From positions 124,001 through 188,000 of the forward strand of contig NZ_JADIKF010000038.1 in assembly GCF_016904945.1 (NCBI RefSeq): 64,000 nt of DNA. The letters are read 5' to 3'. The translations under genes were made by a program, and so were the position numbers. The DNA comes from Dyella mobilis (GTDB lineage Bacteria; Pseudomonadota; Gammaproteobacteria; Xanthomonadales; Rhodanobacteraceae). The notes under the pieces were generated by a model. The model did no database searches. It worked only from the letters and a program-made list of their open reading frames with translations, and was not told the origin of the DNA. Each line of letters starts with the position of its first letter. Position 1 is the stretch's first letter. This document shows positions 1 through 9,418 of this stretch, in pieces.

Positions 1-1681
1 CGCCGCCGCGCACGTCGGTCGTTGCGAACACGCGGCCCTGGCGAAGGGAGATATCGAAGACCTGGAAGAAGCCGGGGTCTACCGCATGGAACTGCGCGCT
101 GAAATTCTCGCCGCGCGGCAGGTGCAGGGCGCCGACATTCCACTGGCCCGTCAAGCCGCCCGCCGGCAGATTGGTACCGGCGGCTGCGTGGCGTACGCCG
201 GGGATCTGTCGCAGGCGATCGACCACGCTTTGCGACAGCCGCTGGACCGAGACCGCGTCCGGATACGTGGCCTTGACCGGTGCCAGTTCGAAGGTGAGTA
301 CGCCGCGCGCGTCGAAACCCAGATCGACTTTGGACGCCATCAGCAAACTGTGCAGGAACACACCCGCCGCACACAGCAGCAGCGAGGCGAGCGCCACCTG
401 GGCGATCACCAGCACCTTGCCCAGCAAACCGCTGCGGTGTCCCGGCCCGCTGCGGCCGCCTTCGCGCAGGCTGTCCATCGACAAGGCGGCATGACCGCGC
501 CACAAACCCAGCACGGTGGCGACCAGTGCGCCGAACAGGCCGACCGCCATCGCCAGAGCCCAAGCGGCCCAGCCCATGCTGAGGCCGCCGGGACGCATCC
601 ATTCCACCGACATCCAGTCGACCGGCATCCACGTGTGCAACGCCCACAACGCCAACGCAGCCAGCGCCTGCCCGAACAGCACGCCGAGCAGACCGATCAG
701 CAGGCCCTCCGCCATCGAGGGCAATGCCACCCGCCAGGCTGGCGCGCCGAGCGCACCGCGCACGGAGGCATCGTGGCTCCGCCCCATCGTGCGCAGCATC
801 ATCAGGTTGGTGAGGTTGACCATCGCGATCAGTAGCAGCAATGCCGCGCAGGCCAGCCACATCAGCGAGGTTGCTTGCTGACCCGCGTGTTCTTCCGAAC
901 CGAAGTCCTGTGCGCCGAATTGCACCCGATGCCAGAAATTGTCGTTATAGGCGTGCTTGCCTTGCGCAACGTAGAACGCATGCAGGCGCGTTTGCACTTG
1001 TGCGCCCAGCGCTTGCGGCGTGAAGCCGGACGCGAGCCTGGCTACGGCGGTGTAGTTGGTGCCATCGTCATTCGAGTGCGCAACCAAGGCCATGGGCAGC
1101 GCAATCGCCGCCTGCCCCAGGTCGAAACCTGCCGGCAACACGCCGACGATGGTGTGCGGCACGCCTTCCACCTGAAGGGTCTGGCCGATCACCGCCGGAT
1201 TGCCGCCGAAGCGTTGCAGCCAGAAACCGTGATACAGGAGCACCGCCGCAGGTCCGTGCGGCTGATCCTCCTGTGCCGTGAAATTGCGCCCGAACGCAGG
1301 TTGTACGCGCAGCGTGGGCAGTACGCCGCGATCCATTTCCAGCGCCGGCACCTGCATCGGCTCGCCATAGCCGGCAATGTTGGCGGCGGTTGTTTCGCCC
1401 ATGAAGATACCTAGCGAACCCACGCCAGGCAGATCGCCCAGTTGCTGGTATTGCTGTGGCGACACGGGCCGGACCACGCCGTCCTGCATCGGACCCAGCG
1501 CCACCAGCCGATGCGGCTGGGCATAGGGCAGGGGGCGCAGCAATACGCCATCGATCATGGTGAAGACTGCACTGGCCGAACCCACGCCAAGCGCCAGTAC
1601 AGCGGCAGCCAGCAACAGGAAGCCGGGCCGGCGCAGGGCGGCACGCCAGGTGCGCCAGATTTCTACGAGCCAGATATTCAC
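1..1681 (-). CDS. ADOP/MacB-type ABC transporter permease, 3' end outside window
   Basis: About 560 codons are open from a GTG at 1681 to the left edge. An N-terminal membrane helix (about residues 18-38) is followed by a periplasmic MacB_PCD-type domain. Three more helices lie at about 272-294, 330-393 and 417-446, and a second periplasmic domain begins before the edge. This doubled FtsX/MacB layout is typical of ADOP permeases of about 800 residues, which act with a separate ATPase and usually export peptides, lipids or drugs. Start chosen because GAAGAGG sits 10 bases upstream; an ATG at 1735 is an alternative. The substrate is unknown and no ATPase gene is visible. Confidence 0.85.
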   Translation of the reverse strand, partial: MNIWLVEIWRTWRAALRRPGFLLLAAAVLALGVGSASAVFTMIDGVLLRPLPYAQPHRLVALGPMQDGVVRPVSPQQYQQLGDLPGVGSLGIFMGETTAANIAGYGEPMQVPALEMDRGVLPTLRVQPAFGRNFTAQEDQPHGPAAVLLYHGFWLQRFGGNPAVIGQTLQVEGVPHTIVGVLPAGFDLGQAAIALPMALVAHSNDDGTNYTAVARLASGFTPQALGAQVQTRLHAFYVAQGKHAYNDNFWHRVQFGAQDFGSEEHAGQQATSLMWLACAALLLLIAMVNLTNLMMLRTMGRSHDASVRGALGAPAWRVALPSMAEGLLIGLLGVLFGQALAALALWALHTWMPVDWMSVEWMRPGGLSMGWAAWALAMAVGLFGALVATVLGLWRGHAALSMDSLREGGRSGPGHRSGLLGKVLVIAQVALASLLLCAAGVFLHSLLMASKVDLGFDARGVLTFELAPVKATYPDAVSVQRLSQSVVDRLRQIPGVRHAAAGTNLPAGGLTGQWNVGALHLPRGENFSAQFHAVDPGFFQVFDISLRQGRVFATTDVRGG

Positions 1682-1924
1682 GTGCGAATGGCCTCTTCCA
1701 TGGGTTCGGTCCCCGCGCAGAACGTGCATGGGCATCGACCACAAGTGGCAAGCCGCATGCCAACCGGCTTCAAGTAAAAAAACCCTCGCGAATCAAGGCC
1801 GGTTCGTTGTCGTTACCCTAGCGCATTGTCCACATCCGGATCGTGCTGTCCGCCAACGGACAGCGCTCGCAACCTGCTGGACCGCGGCCAGCTGCCGGTG
1901 ACTGCCGTGGAACGGAGCGGATAC

Positions 1925-3061
1925 TCAGGCTATCGGCGTAGTCGCGTACCGACTTTCCCGCCGTGCCCACATCCGGCGCACCGGCTCGCGCAGCCGCAGG
2001 CACGGACGCTCCACCAGATAGTGAAGCGCCGCTCCCGTTGCGAGTACGGCTGCCGCGTAGATCAACGCGGTCCAGATGCCGTGGCCATCGACCCACGGCG
2101 CAAAACGCCCGTGCAATTGCCCGTAGACCATCTTGTGGGTCAGGTAGAGGCTATAGGATGCCGCCGCAAACCACGCCGCGCCCGGAATTCGAATACGGGA
2201 CAGCACGCTGCGCTGGCCCGCCGCCCCTGCCACCAGTGCCGTCATGGCCAGGGCGAGCATCGGGTAGCCGAACACGTTGGCCGCGAAGCCAAAGCGTTGC
2301 TGCCCGTTGAAACCCCACATACACAGGCCGGTGAGCACCACGCCGGCCAACAGCACGACGTTGGCGTTGCGTTCGATCCACGCCCAGCCGCGCGTGCGAT
2401 AGCTGCGCGCGGCGGCCAGCGCAATGCCGCCAAGCAGATCGTCGAGGCGTGCATAGGTGGGGTAGTACAGGAGTTTCAGGTAAGTCACGCCGTCATCGCC
2501 GCCTTTGGCTTCCACCGGTCCAACGGCATGCAGCCAGAGCCACGCGCGAAGCACGATGCCGCCCAGGATCAGCGCCGCGATAACGGCCACGCCGCGCCCC
2601 AGCCGACCTTTGCGCGCCAGCAGCAAGGCAAGCAACGGAAACACCAGATAGAACTGCTCTTCCACGCACAACGACCACGCATGCGAAAAAGCACCGCGAT
2701 TGGGGTCGATGAAGAGATTCAGCGTGTAGGTAAGGAATTGCCACAGCGGCATCATGCCCGGCTCTTCGCGCAGCGAAGGCCACGCGACATAGACAGCCAG
2801 CACCACGAAGTACGCCGGCAAGGTCCGAAAGCAGCGCCGGAGATAGAAGTCGACGAAGTCGACCCTGCCGCGCGAGGCAAGCGCGTTGAAAACCTGCGAG
2901 CCGATCAGGAAGCCCGAGAGCGCGAAGAACAGATCCACGCCCATCCAGCCGCTCCAGCGCAGCACGCCTCCGCCCGTGTAGCCGGCCAGGTAGCTGTGAA
3001 AGGGCATCACCCACAAGATGGCGACCGCACGTAGCAGATCCAGCCCCGGCTTTCGTTCCAT
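1925..3061 (-). CDS. Acyltransferase-3 family membrane protein (OafA-like)
   Basis: A 378-residue polytopic inner-membrane protein. The N-terminal signature LDLLRAVAILWVMPFHSY carries the Arg (R11) and His (H22) typical of acyltransferase family 3, followed by ALSGFLIG. These enzymes transfer acetyl or other acyl groups to surface polysaccharides, lipids or antibiotics; the acceptor here is unknown. The ATG at 3061 is preferred over the upstream GTG-type start because AAGGGA lies just before it. A second member of the same family lies 245 bases away on the same strand, so the two may modify the same envelope glycan. Confidence 0.9.
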   Translation of the reverse strand: MERKPGLDLLRAVAILWVMPFHSYLAGYTGGGVLRWSGWMGVDLFFALSGFLIGSQVFNALASRGRVDFVDFYLRRCFRTLPAYFVVLAVYVAWPSLREEPGMMPLWQFLTYTLNLFIDPNRGAFSHAWSLCVEEQFYLVFPLLALLLARKGRLGRGVAVIAALILGGIVLRAWLWLHAVGPVEAKGGDDGVTYLKLLYYPTYARLDDLLGGIALAAARSYRTRGWAWIERNANVVLLAGVVLTGLCMWGFNGQQRFGFAANVFGYPMLALAMTALVAGAAGQRSVLSRIRIPGAAWFAAASYSLYLTHKMVYGQLHGRFAPWVDGHGIWTALIYAAAVLATGAALHYLVERPCLRLREPVRRMWARRESRYATTPIA

Positions 3062-3306
3062 GATTTCCCTTGCTGAGCATGCTGGCAGGCAGCGAACGCG
3101 ATGCGCGCTCGTCACCGCAGACCCTGTACACCTGCGGTGACACTAACGTAGCCGGCAATTGTGGCTTTGCTCTGGCGCGCGTCAAGCCGAACTGTGGCGC
3201 CGCGGCCTATTGTCCTTAGAAATAGGCGCGCGTTCTGCGGCACTGTCCTGTTGGGGCCGGCTTGTCCGCCAGAGCAAAATCGTCCGGCGTCTCCCCCTTC
3301 ACGCCG

Positions 3307-4335
3307 TCAGACGGCATCCGCTTTCGCCGTGGAGCGCATGGCCTGATATCGGGCGATCACGGATTTTCCCGCGTTGACGAACGGCACTTCGATCACCCGG
3401 TGCATGATGGCGGCGAGGATGAGCGTGGTCACGATGCCGAGCGTCGCGGTGGCTGTCTCGCCGAGTTTCGGCATCAGATCGACGATGAGCTGGCGCGCCG
3501 GCACGTGGATCAGGTAAAGCGGATAGCTGATGCGGCCGAGCCAGCGCAGCACGGGCGTGTCGATGTTGCAGCGCATGAAGGCGGCGAACAGGCCGATGCC
3601 TACCAGGTAGGCCACGATGAATCGATGCGGCGTTTCGCCGGCACCCCAGTCCGTGCGGTAGGCCAGGAGCAGGCAACAGGTAAGAATCGCCGCCGCCCCG
3701 CACAGCAAGGCCCTCAACTGCCGTGGCGAAAGATAACCGGCATGCCGGTGCTGATACAGCACGAAGCTGGCGAACATCACCACCAGGCTGAAAGCCGGCG
3801 CGACGGGTGTCTTCACCGACAGCGCGACGCGCGGAATCGCCATCACGACAGACAGTGCACATGCACCCAACAGGCACCAGACACTGACGCGCGGATCGGC
3901 GAGCTTGCCGGCGAACAACAACCCCGCGATGAGCACGTAGAAGATGAGCTCCACCTGCAACGTCCAATAGACGCCGACGGCATCGGGCACGCCGATGAAA
4001 CGCTGGGCCATGGTGATATTCGCCAACAACTGATGCGTGGCAAGGGGAAACACCAGGGCGGCAAACGCGAGAGAAATCCAATAGGCGGGATAAAGTCGGA
4101 ACGCGCGACTCAACGCGAACTGTCCCACCGTCGTCGGTTTGCGCAACACCGACCAGGGAATGACATAGCCGCTGATGCAGAAAAACGCGACGACGCCCAT
4201 CGTGCCCGGGTCGATATAGGTCGCGACAGGCCCCAAGGCCGAGATTTTGAAGTAATGCCGAATCAGGACGAGTATGGCTGCGGCCCCACGCAGCGCATCC
4301 ATCCAATCGATTCTAGGCTCCCTCGCACAGGTCAT
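3307..4335 (-). CDS. Acyltransferase-3 family membrane protein, second copy
   Basis: A 342-residue polytopic membrane protein with the family signature IDWMDALRGAAAILVLIRH (R16, H27) and a later FFCISGYVIPWSV stretch. It belongs to the same O-acyltransferase superfamily as the gene at 1925-3061 but is clearly divergent from it, so this is not a recent tandem duplication. The ATG at 4335 is supported by AAAGG 10-14 bases upstream; an in-frame ATG at 4377 would add 14 residues. It probably acylates an envelope carbohydrate; the substrate cannot be read from sequence. Confidence 0.88.
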   Translation of the reverse strand: MTCAREPRIDWMDALRGAAAILVLIRHYFKISALGPVATYIDPGTMGVVAFFCISGYVIPWSVLRKPTTVGQFALSRAFRLYPAYWISLAFAALVFPLATHQLLANITMAQRFIGVPDAVGVYWTLQVELIFYVLIAGLLFAGKLADPRVSVWCLLGACALSVVMAIPRVALSVKTPVAPAFSLVVMFASFVLYQHRHAGYLSPRQLRALLCGAAAILTCCLLLAYRTDWGAGETPHRFIVAYLVGIGLFAAFMRCNIDTPVLRWLGRISYPLYLIHVPARQLIVDLMPKLGETATATLGIVTTLILAAIMHRVIEVPFVNAGKSVIARYQAMRSTAKADAV

Positions 4336-4581
4336 CACCCTGCACCTTTCGAAACGAATCCAGCGGATTCTGTTCACGGCTGGATGAACGAGGGAGCAAT
4401 GCCTTGCGGCGCGTTTATGCAGCGTCCATCAGAGAGACCAAACGCAGCGAAGATTTTGAAATGCACCTGATCGCTTTCGTAGGCACTCACGACGAAGGCG
4501 CGCACTGAACCTGGCCGTCCAATAAACCGGGCAGGATGGCGATGCAGATCGCGCAAACCCCAATAACACTCGGCAAATCGA

Positions 4582-5022
4582 CTAGTTAGCGCTTTTGCAT
4601 GGCGCCAGATGTTCGGACCAGGCGCGCCGAACCTCGTCGTAGGAACCGGTTTCGAAATAAATCCGGGTCAGCTTCAGCACCAGCTCGATCTCCACGATCA
4701 AGTTCTTGCGCTCGCAAAAATAACCTTGATCGCTTTGCCAGAGACGAACCTCTTCGTCGCTTCCGTTCGGGTCTTCCAGCCGCCAGCCGTTCATCTCCGA
4801 CAGCGCAAAACCGCAGGCCACGCCACCGAAGATATTGAACGAGGACTCGTCTTCGCAGCAGGTTTCCACGTCTTCCCAGCTCAATTGAACGACGGGGTAT
4901 TCGTTGTCGTCCATCCGCCTTATCGCGGCGGCAATGTCCTCCCAACTAGGCGATTCCACCTCCATGCATCGATAAGGCTGGCGTGGCGGGTAATGCATGA
5001 TGGTCAGATGATGCGCAGTCAC
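4582..5022 (-). CDS. Conserved hypothetical protein, immunity-like composition
   Basis: A 146-residue cytoplasmic protein with no signal or membrane segment. It is rich in Trp, Glu and Asp (SWEDIAAAIRRMDDNEYPVV near the start, then NGWRLEDPNG and LTRIYFETGSY). The alternation of short helices and strands recalls small Imm1-type immunity proteins, but no diagnostic motif is visible and I do not assign a family. The GTG at 5022 was chosen because AAGGGGGT lies six bases upstream; the ATG at 4998 has no ribosome site. It sits 92 bases after the reductase gene on the same strand and may be cotranscribed with it. Confidence 0.65.
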   Translation of the reverse strand: MTAHHLTIMHYPPRQPYRCMEVESPSWEDIAAAIRRMDDNEYPVVQLSWEDVETCCEDESSFNIFGGVACGFALSEMNGWRLEDPNGSDEEVRLWQSDQGYFCERKNLIVEIELVLKLTRIYFETGSYDEVRRAWSEHLAPCKSAN

Positions 5023-5114
5023 TGCGTTACCCCCTTGGCGATGCGGCAATTTATTGCGATGCCGGGCATGGTGCGCGGCTACCTGACGAGCGAGCACGAC
5101 TGCGTTTTTGCGCA

Positions 5115-5762
5115 TCACTCCCGTGCAAGAAATACGTGCAAGGCGCGGGGCGAGCTTAAATGCCGCACGCAGCGGAAGCCAGCCTTGGTCAAGTCGATGC
5201 CGCCCAGCAGCGACTCGCCGCGACCCAACAACGTAGGCGATATCGCCAGATGCAATTCGTCGACGAGCCCTGCCTGCACATACTGGCGGACGGTTTCCAC
5301 GCCGCCACCCAGGCGGATATCCCGTCCGCCCGCCGCTGCCCGGGCCCGCTCCAGTGCCTCGTGGATGCCGCCGGTCACGAAGTGAAAGGTCGTGCCTCCC
5401 TCCATCGTGATCGACTCGCGCGGGTAATGCGTCAACACAAATACCGGCACGTGATACGGAGGATTGTTGCCCCACCAGCCCTTCCAGCTGTCGTCGGGCC
5501 ACGGGCCACGCACCGGGCCAAACATATTGCGGCCGAGAATCCACGCACCGATGTTGACGAAGCTTTGCTTCGCAATTTCATCGTCAATGTCCGTATCGCC
5601 GCCCGGTCCTTGTTCGGTCATTTCATGGAAGGTGCGGGTGTGAAAGAACCATTCGTGCAACGACATGCCGCCAACCCCGAGGGGGTTCTCCAGACTTTGC
5701 TCGGGACCTGCGCCAAAACCATCGATCGATACCGAGAAAGCCTGGACTTTGAGCCTGGACAC
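5115..5762 (-). CDS. Dihydrofolate reductase-fold / RibD C-terminal-type reductase
   Basis: 215 residues with the RibD_C/DHFR-like pattern: an N-terminal strand VQAFSVSIDGFGAG, a central MFGPVRGPW region, VFVLTHYPRES, and the nucleotide-binding IRLGGGVETVRQYVQAGLVD followed by DELHLAISPTLLGRGESL. Family members are NAD(P)H-dependent reductases of pterin- or pyrimidine-like substrates, often of unknown function. Start: GTG at 5762 with TTGGAGG five bases upstream; a longer start at 5837 would add 25 unlikely residues. It lies upstream of a hypothetical gene on the same strand. Confidence 0.85.
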   Translation of the reverse strand: MSRLKVQAFSVSIDGFGAGPEQSLENPLGVGGMSLHEWFFHTRTFHEMTEQGPGGDTDIDDEIAKQSFVNIGAWILGRNMFGPVRGPWPDDSWKGWWGNNPPYHVPVFVLTHYPRESITMEGGTTFHFVTGGIHEALERARAAAGGRDIRLGGGVETVRQYVQAGLVDELHLAISPTLLGRGESLLGGIDLTKAGFRCVRHLSSPRALHVFLARE

Positions 5763-5927
5763 GGGAACCTCCAACAAGAGTGGTCGTTGTACGCATAGCG
5801 ACGAACGGAGCGCTGCCGGATCGACAGACGTTATCACTCAAGCGGAGCGGTCTACTGTTGTGCAGATACCCTCCCTGCCGTACGAGACCAGCTTCGGGTC
5901 GCAAACAGAGGTGAGAGAAAACGTGGG

Positions 5928-6671
5928 TCAGCGGGCCGCCGCCCACTCGATCGCATCTGCACCGGCTGGCGTGGACATCGGGCACGCCGGATCGTTGGCG
6001 GCGCGCCACACGGCCTCGGCGACATCCTGCGCCGTGGTGAGCGCGGACGGCTGCTGCCAACCGGCGAAGACGCGCTGAACCGTGTCGACGTAAGGTTCGG
6101 GATAGCCCGTTTGCATGCGCGCGCGGGCGTTTTCGCCAAAGCGGGTCTCCGGTGAGCGGCCCGGCAAGACCAATCGCACGCGCACATTGAAGGGTTCCAG
6201 CTCGAGCGCGAGCGACTCGGTAAACGCGTTCACCGCGGCCTTGCTCGCCGTGTACACGGAAAGCAGACTGAGCGGCCGGAGTGTCACCGTCGAGGTGACG
6301 TTGACGATGACACCCTCCCTGCGTTCGCGAAATTGCGGCAGCACGGCCTGGGTCATGGCCATGGTCCCCAGCGTGTTCGTCTCGAAGATGCTGCGAGCCA
6401 CCTCCATCGGAGTGCCTTCGAGCGCATTCAGCCAGCCGATTCCGGCGTTGTTGACCAGCACATCGATCGGTCCTGCCGCATCCACCGCCGCGCGAATGCT
6501 TTCCTGGCTGGTGACATCCAGCGGAAGCACGCTTAGCCGAGAAGAACGCGGCAGCACGTCTTCGCGTGGCGTACGCATCGTGGCAATCACGTTCCAGTCG
6601 CGATCGAGGAAATGGCGTGCCGTCGCCAAGCCAAAGCCGGACGAGCATCCGGTAATGAGGATGGTCTTCAT
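5928..6671 (-). CDS. Short-chain dehydrogenase/reductase
   Basis: A 247-residue classical SDR with the cofactor motif TGCSSGFG at the N terminus, LVNNAGIGW in the middle and the catalytic Ser with YTASK (Tyr-x-x-x-Lys). It catalyses NAD(P)-dependent oxidation or reduction of an unidentified alcohol or carbonyl compound. It is divergently transcribed from the AraC-type gene at 6768; such pairs usually mean the regulator controls the dehydrogenase. The ATG at 6671 begins MKTILITG, exactly where SDRs normally start; a TTG at 6698 is less likely. The 96-base gap to the AraC ATG should hold both promoters. Confidence 0.9.
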   Translation of the reverse strand: MKTILITGCSSGFGLATARHFLDRDWNVIATMRTPREDVLPRSSRLSVLPLDVTSQESIRAAVDAAGPIDVLVNNAGIGWLNALEGTPMEVARSIFETNTLGTMAMTQAVLPQFRERREGVIVNVTSTVTLRPLSLLSVYTASKAAVNAFTESLALELEPFNVRVRLVLPGRSPETRFGENARARMQTGYPEPYVDTVQRVFAGWQQPSALTTAQDVAEAVWRAANDPACPMSTPAGADAIEWAAAR

Positions 6672-6767
6672 GGGGGAGTCCAATAAAGGGGTGTCCAAAC
6701 AAGATAGGGACTGGAATCCGGACTTGCTACACTAAAAAGTCCGCTTTTCATTGGCAGGAGTCCAGGC

Positions 6768-7683
6768 ATGATCGACCCGCTCGCCGAAGTCGTCACGCTC
6801 CTCCAACCCGGCGCGCCCCAATTCGAAACTGGTCAGCGCCGCCGGGCATTGGAGCGTCCAGCGCGCGCGCATGGGGCGACCTTATTACTGTGCGATTCTC
6901 GAAGGCTGTTGTGTATTCACCCCAACCTGCGGCGAATCCATTCTCCTTCGCGAAGGCGATTTCCTGCTGGTTCCCGCTGCCGACGATTTCGTCATGTCCG
7001 CACTGGAACCGAAGGGTCCCGACGACAGCGCGACCTCGACCACGTTCCTGCCACGTAACGAAGTGCGGCACGGCCGACAAAGCGGACCTCCCGACGTGCG
7101 CCTGCTGGTGGGGCATTGCGTATTCGGATCGCCCGACGCAGCACTGCTGGTTTCGCTGCTGCCGCAACGGGTGCACATTCGCGGCGAAAAGCGTTTGACC
7201 ACCCTCGTTCAACTGGTCCGCGACGAATCGCTGGAAATGCGGCCAGCGCGCGATGTCGTTCTGGCCCGCCTGCTGGAAGTGCTGTTGATCGAGGCTTTGC
7301 GATCCGCCGCCGAAACACAGGCATCGCCCGGACTCTTGCGCGGCCTGGCCGACGAACGGCTTGCCTCCGCGCTACGGCAAATGCACGAGAAGCCGGCGCA
7401 ACCCTGGACCATCGCTTCGTTGGCGAAAATAGCCGCATTATCACGTTCGGCATTTTTCGAGCGATTCCAGTGCGCCGTAGGTGTTCCGCCGATGTCGTAC
7501 CTGCTTGCCTGGCGCATGGCGCTGGCAAAAAGCCTTCTTCGTCGCGAAGAAGGCAGCATTGCCGCGATTGCCGAACGCGTCGGCTACCGCTCCGCCAGCA
7601 CCTTCAGCGTCGCGTTCACGCGCCACGTCGGCATGGCGCCGACGCGATATGCGCGGGAGCGGGAAGCGCCACCACAGCCGTAA
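6768..7683 (+). CDS. AraC-family regulator with cupin N-domain; apparent frameshift near 6825
   Basis: The C-terminal 100 residues are a double helix-turn-helix AraC domain (WTIASLAKIAALSRSAFFER and IAAIAERVGYRSASTFSVAF). The N-terminal part matches AraC_binding/Cupin_6 regulators (CAILEGCCVF, LREGDFLLVP). The expected start MIDPLAEVVTLLQPG at 6768, with AGGAG upstream, is in one frame. The expected continuation KLVSAAGHWSV and all the rest are in the next frame, so one extra base near 6825 splits the gene. An internal ATG at 6871 could give a 270-residue protein missing the first cupin strand. It likely regulates the divergent SDR. A sequencing error or a true lesion are both possible. Confidence 0.75.
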
Positions 7684-7743
7684 CCACCGTCTCGACCCCG
7701 ATACGCCGGGACGGTGGCACCGCGACTATCGTCGCGCGTCGGT

Positions 7744-8574
7744 CTAACGCGCAGCGCTTGCGATCGAATCCTGCGAGGCACCGCGGTAGCAGCGCGCCGT
7801 AAAGGCCACCACCAGCGCAATAACCAGCATGGCCAACGCATAACCGATGAAACCGCGCTCGTCGTGCTTGGGTGAGCGATCCACCACGGCGAACAGGTTG
7901 AACGAAAAATTGCTCGCCGTGTGGAACAGCAACGCGACCAGGATGCTTTGCCGCGTGCTCACGTAGCCCCACACGATCACGATGCGCAGCGCGACGGTAA
8001 ACACCAGGAACGCCCAGAACGGCAGGAACGACTGCGTCAGGCCGGTGATAAAAAACAGCGGAATGTGCCAGCAGCCCCAGATCACGCCCAGCCACACCGC
8101 CGCACGCAGCAGGCTCTGGCGCTGCTGCAGCCGATCGGTGGCATAGCTCCAGCCGAACTCCTCGTTGACCGAACCGCCGAAGATGAACAGTTCTGCATAC
8201 AGCAAGGGAAAGTGGCTCAGCGAGACCTGCAGGGCGAACGGCGCCCCGCCGTGGCCGGCCATCCACAACATCGACACGGCGCCGGCGATCGGCACCAGCA
8301 ACATCGCCGCGAGAAAGTAGAAAAGTCCCATGCGATAACGCAGGGCGCGACCGGCAAATTCGCGTACCGCCAGCCAACCGCCATCGCGATAGACGGCGAC
8401 AAAAGCGCTTATAAAAGGTCCAAAGGAGCCGGCGAACAGGCAGGCCAGTTGCACGCCATGGCCTACCGGCAACGCGCCGCGGCTTGCCAGCACGGGCACT
8501 AGCCAGAACGCCCACGTGATGCCAAACGCAAGCACGAAGTAAAACCACCCCGGTGTACGAAAAGACGAATGCAT
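7744..8574 (-). CDS. CPBP-family intramembrane metalloprotease (CAAX protease-like)
   Basis: A 276-residue membrane protein with about eight hydrophobic segments. Motif 1 is NEEFGWSYA (E138, E139), motif 2 is WGCWHIPLFF (H170) and motif 3 is LFHTASNF (H218), matching the glutamate and histidine metal ligands of the CPBP/ABI (type II CAAX prenyl endopeptidase) family. Bacterial members are often linked to bacteriocin immunity or stress. Start: ATG at 8574 with AGAGGG seven bases upstream; a GTG at 8580 would sit on the ribosome site. It is followed by an unrelated membrane protein gene on the same strand upstream (8612-9163), with 37 bases between, so they may be an operon. Confidence 0.88.
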   Translation of the reverse strand: MHSSFRTPGWFYFVLAFGITWAFWLVPVLASRGALPVGHGVQLACLFAGSFGPFISAFVAVYRDGGWLAVREFAGRALRYRMGLFYFLAAMLLVPIAGAVSMLWMAGHGGAPFALQVSLSHFPLLYAELFIFGGSVNEEFGWSYATDRLQQRQSLLRAAVWLGVIWGCWHIPLFFITGLTQSFLPFWAFLVFTVALRIVIVWGYVSTRQSILVALLFHTASNFSFNLFAVVDRSPKHDERGFIGYALAMLVIALVVAFTARCYRGASQDSIASAAR

Positions 8575-8611
8575 GGACACGCCCTCTCTACGTTGCTCGT
8601 AATGGAAACTT

Positions 8612-9163
8612 CTAAGTTCTGGATCGCTTGAACATTCCAGCGAATGAGTAGCCGATACACAACAACCAGGCTCTCACGTAGCAATAGATCACCATCGTGA
8701 TCAGCGCCATTACTGAACCGATGATGCTCGGCAACACGCCGCCGAACGTATAGGCCATGCCGAGCACCAGGCCCAGCAGGCATTCTGCCCGATAGATGGG
8801 CAGGAACAATGCAAGCAGAAACAGCGACTCGAACATGCCGTTGCTGACCGCCTCGATGTCGAGCGTGAAAAATACGGACAACAGCACACCAAACAGCACG
8901 GCCGCGGCAAAACCGAACAGCGCGTAGCGCCTGGCACCCTCGCCCTGCAATGCGATGCGCTTCTGCGTGCGGCCAATCAAAAACCACGTCATCAGCGGAA
9001 GCAGCAAACCGCCCCACCAGTTCGAAAAGGCCGGCAGGTCGGCACGATCGAAAAGATGATGGCTCGGCACGCCGCCGTGAGCGCGCTGCCAAAGCAGAAG
9101 CATCAGAAAAGCGGCAGCCACTGCCGCCGTGGAAACACCGCGTACATATCGCCGATCGCTCAT
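8612..9163 (-). CDS. Hypothetical multispanning membrane protein
   Basis: 183 residues with about five hydrophobic segments: VSTAAVAAAFLMLLLW, WWGGLLLPLMTWFLIG, YALFGFAAAVLFGVLLSVFF, SLFLLALFLPIYRAECLLG and a C-terminal pair ending GYSFAGMFKRSRT. No catalytic motif is recognised. The ATG at 9163 (MSDRRYVRG) is chosen with GGGGGA upstream; the reading frame is open for another 37 codons but that extension looks non-coding. Its stop lies 37 bases before the CPBP protease gene on the same strand, so it is probably the first gene of a two-gene transcript. Confidence 0.7.
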   Translation of the reverse strand: MSDRRYVRGVSTAAVAAAFLMLLLWQRAHGGVPSHHLFDRADLPAFSNWWGGLLLPLMTWFLIGRTQKRIALQGEGARRYALFGFAAAVLFGVLLSVFFTLDIEAVSNGMFESLFLLALFLPIYRAECLLGLVLGMAYTFGGVLPSIIGSVMALITMVIYCYVRAWLLCIGYSFAGMFKRSRT

Positions 9164-9418
9164 AAGTCCCCCGGGACGCTGCGTTGACAAGCCTGTTCCA
9201 GGCACTTCGGAAACGCGCAAGAGAGATCCCTCGATGGAATCATCATCGCCGCCCGCACCGGCACCCAGTGCCATTGGTCACCGGCATGACCAATGGCGCC
9301 GGCCCTGTCGGGGCACGTCTCCAGCCGGTGCTGCCGGCCATCACGCCGCGATGACGTTTCGCCGGCAGCCAGCTTGGAGCGGCTACCCTGTCGAGACGAT
9401 CAGACTGGAGATGCCGCC

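Noticed and set aside
86..835. A 249-codon open frame on the plus strand at the left edge
   Set aside because: It lies opposite the ADOP permease frame, which has coherent membrane and MacB motifs. The plus-strand translation is Arg/Gln/His-rich and has no domain. Treated as a shadow.
4582..5544. A 320-codon minus frame that fuses the hypothetical gene with text from the reductase region
   Set aside because: The upstream part is out of frame with the DHFR-type gene and has no domain; the true gene starts at GTG 5022.
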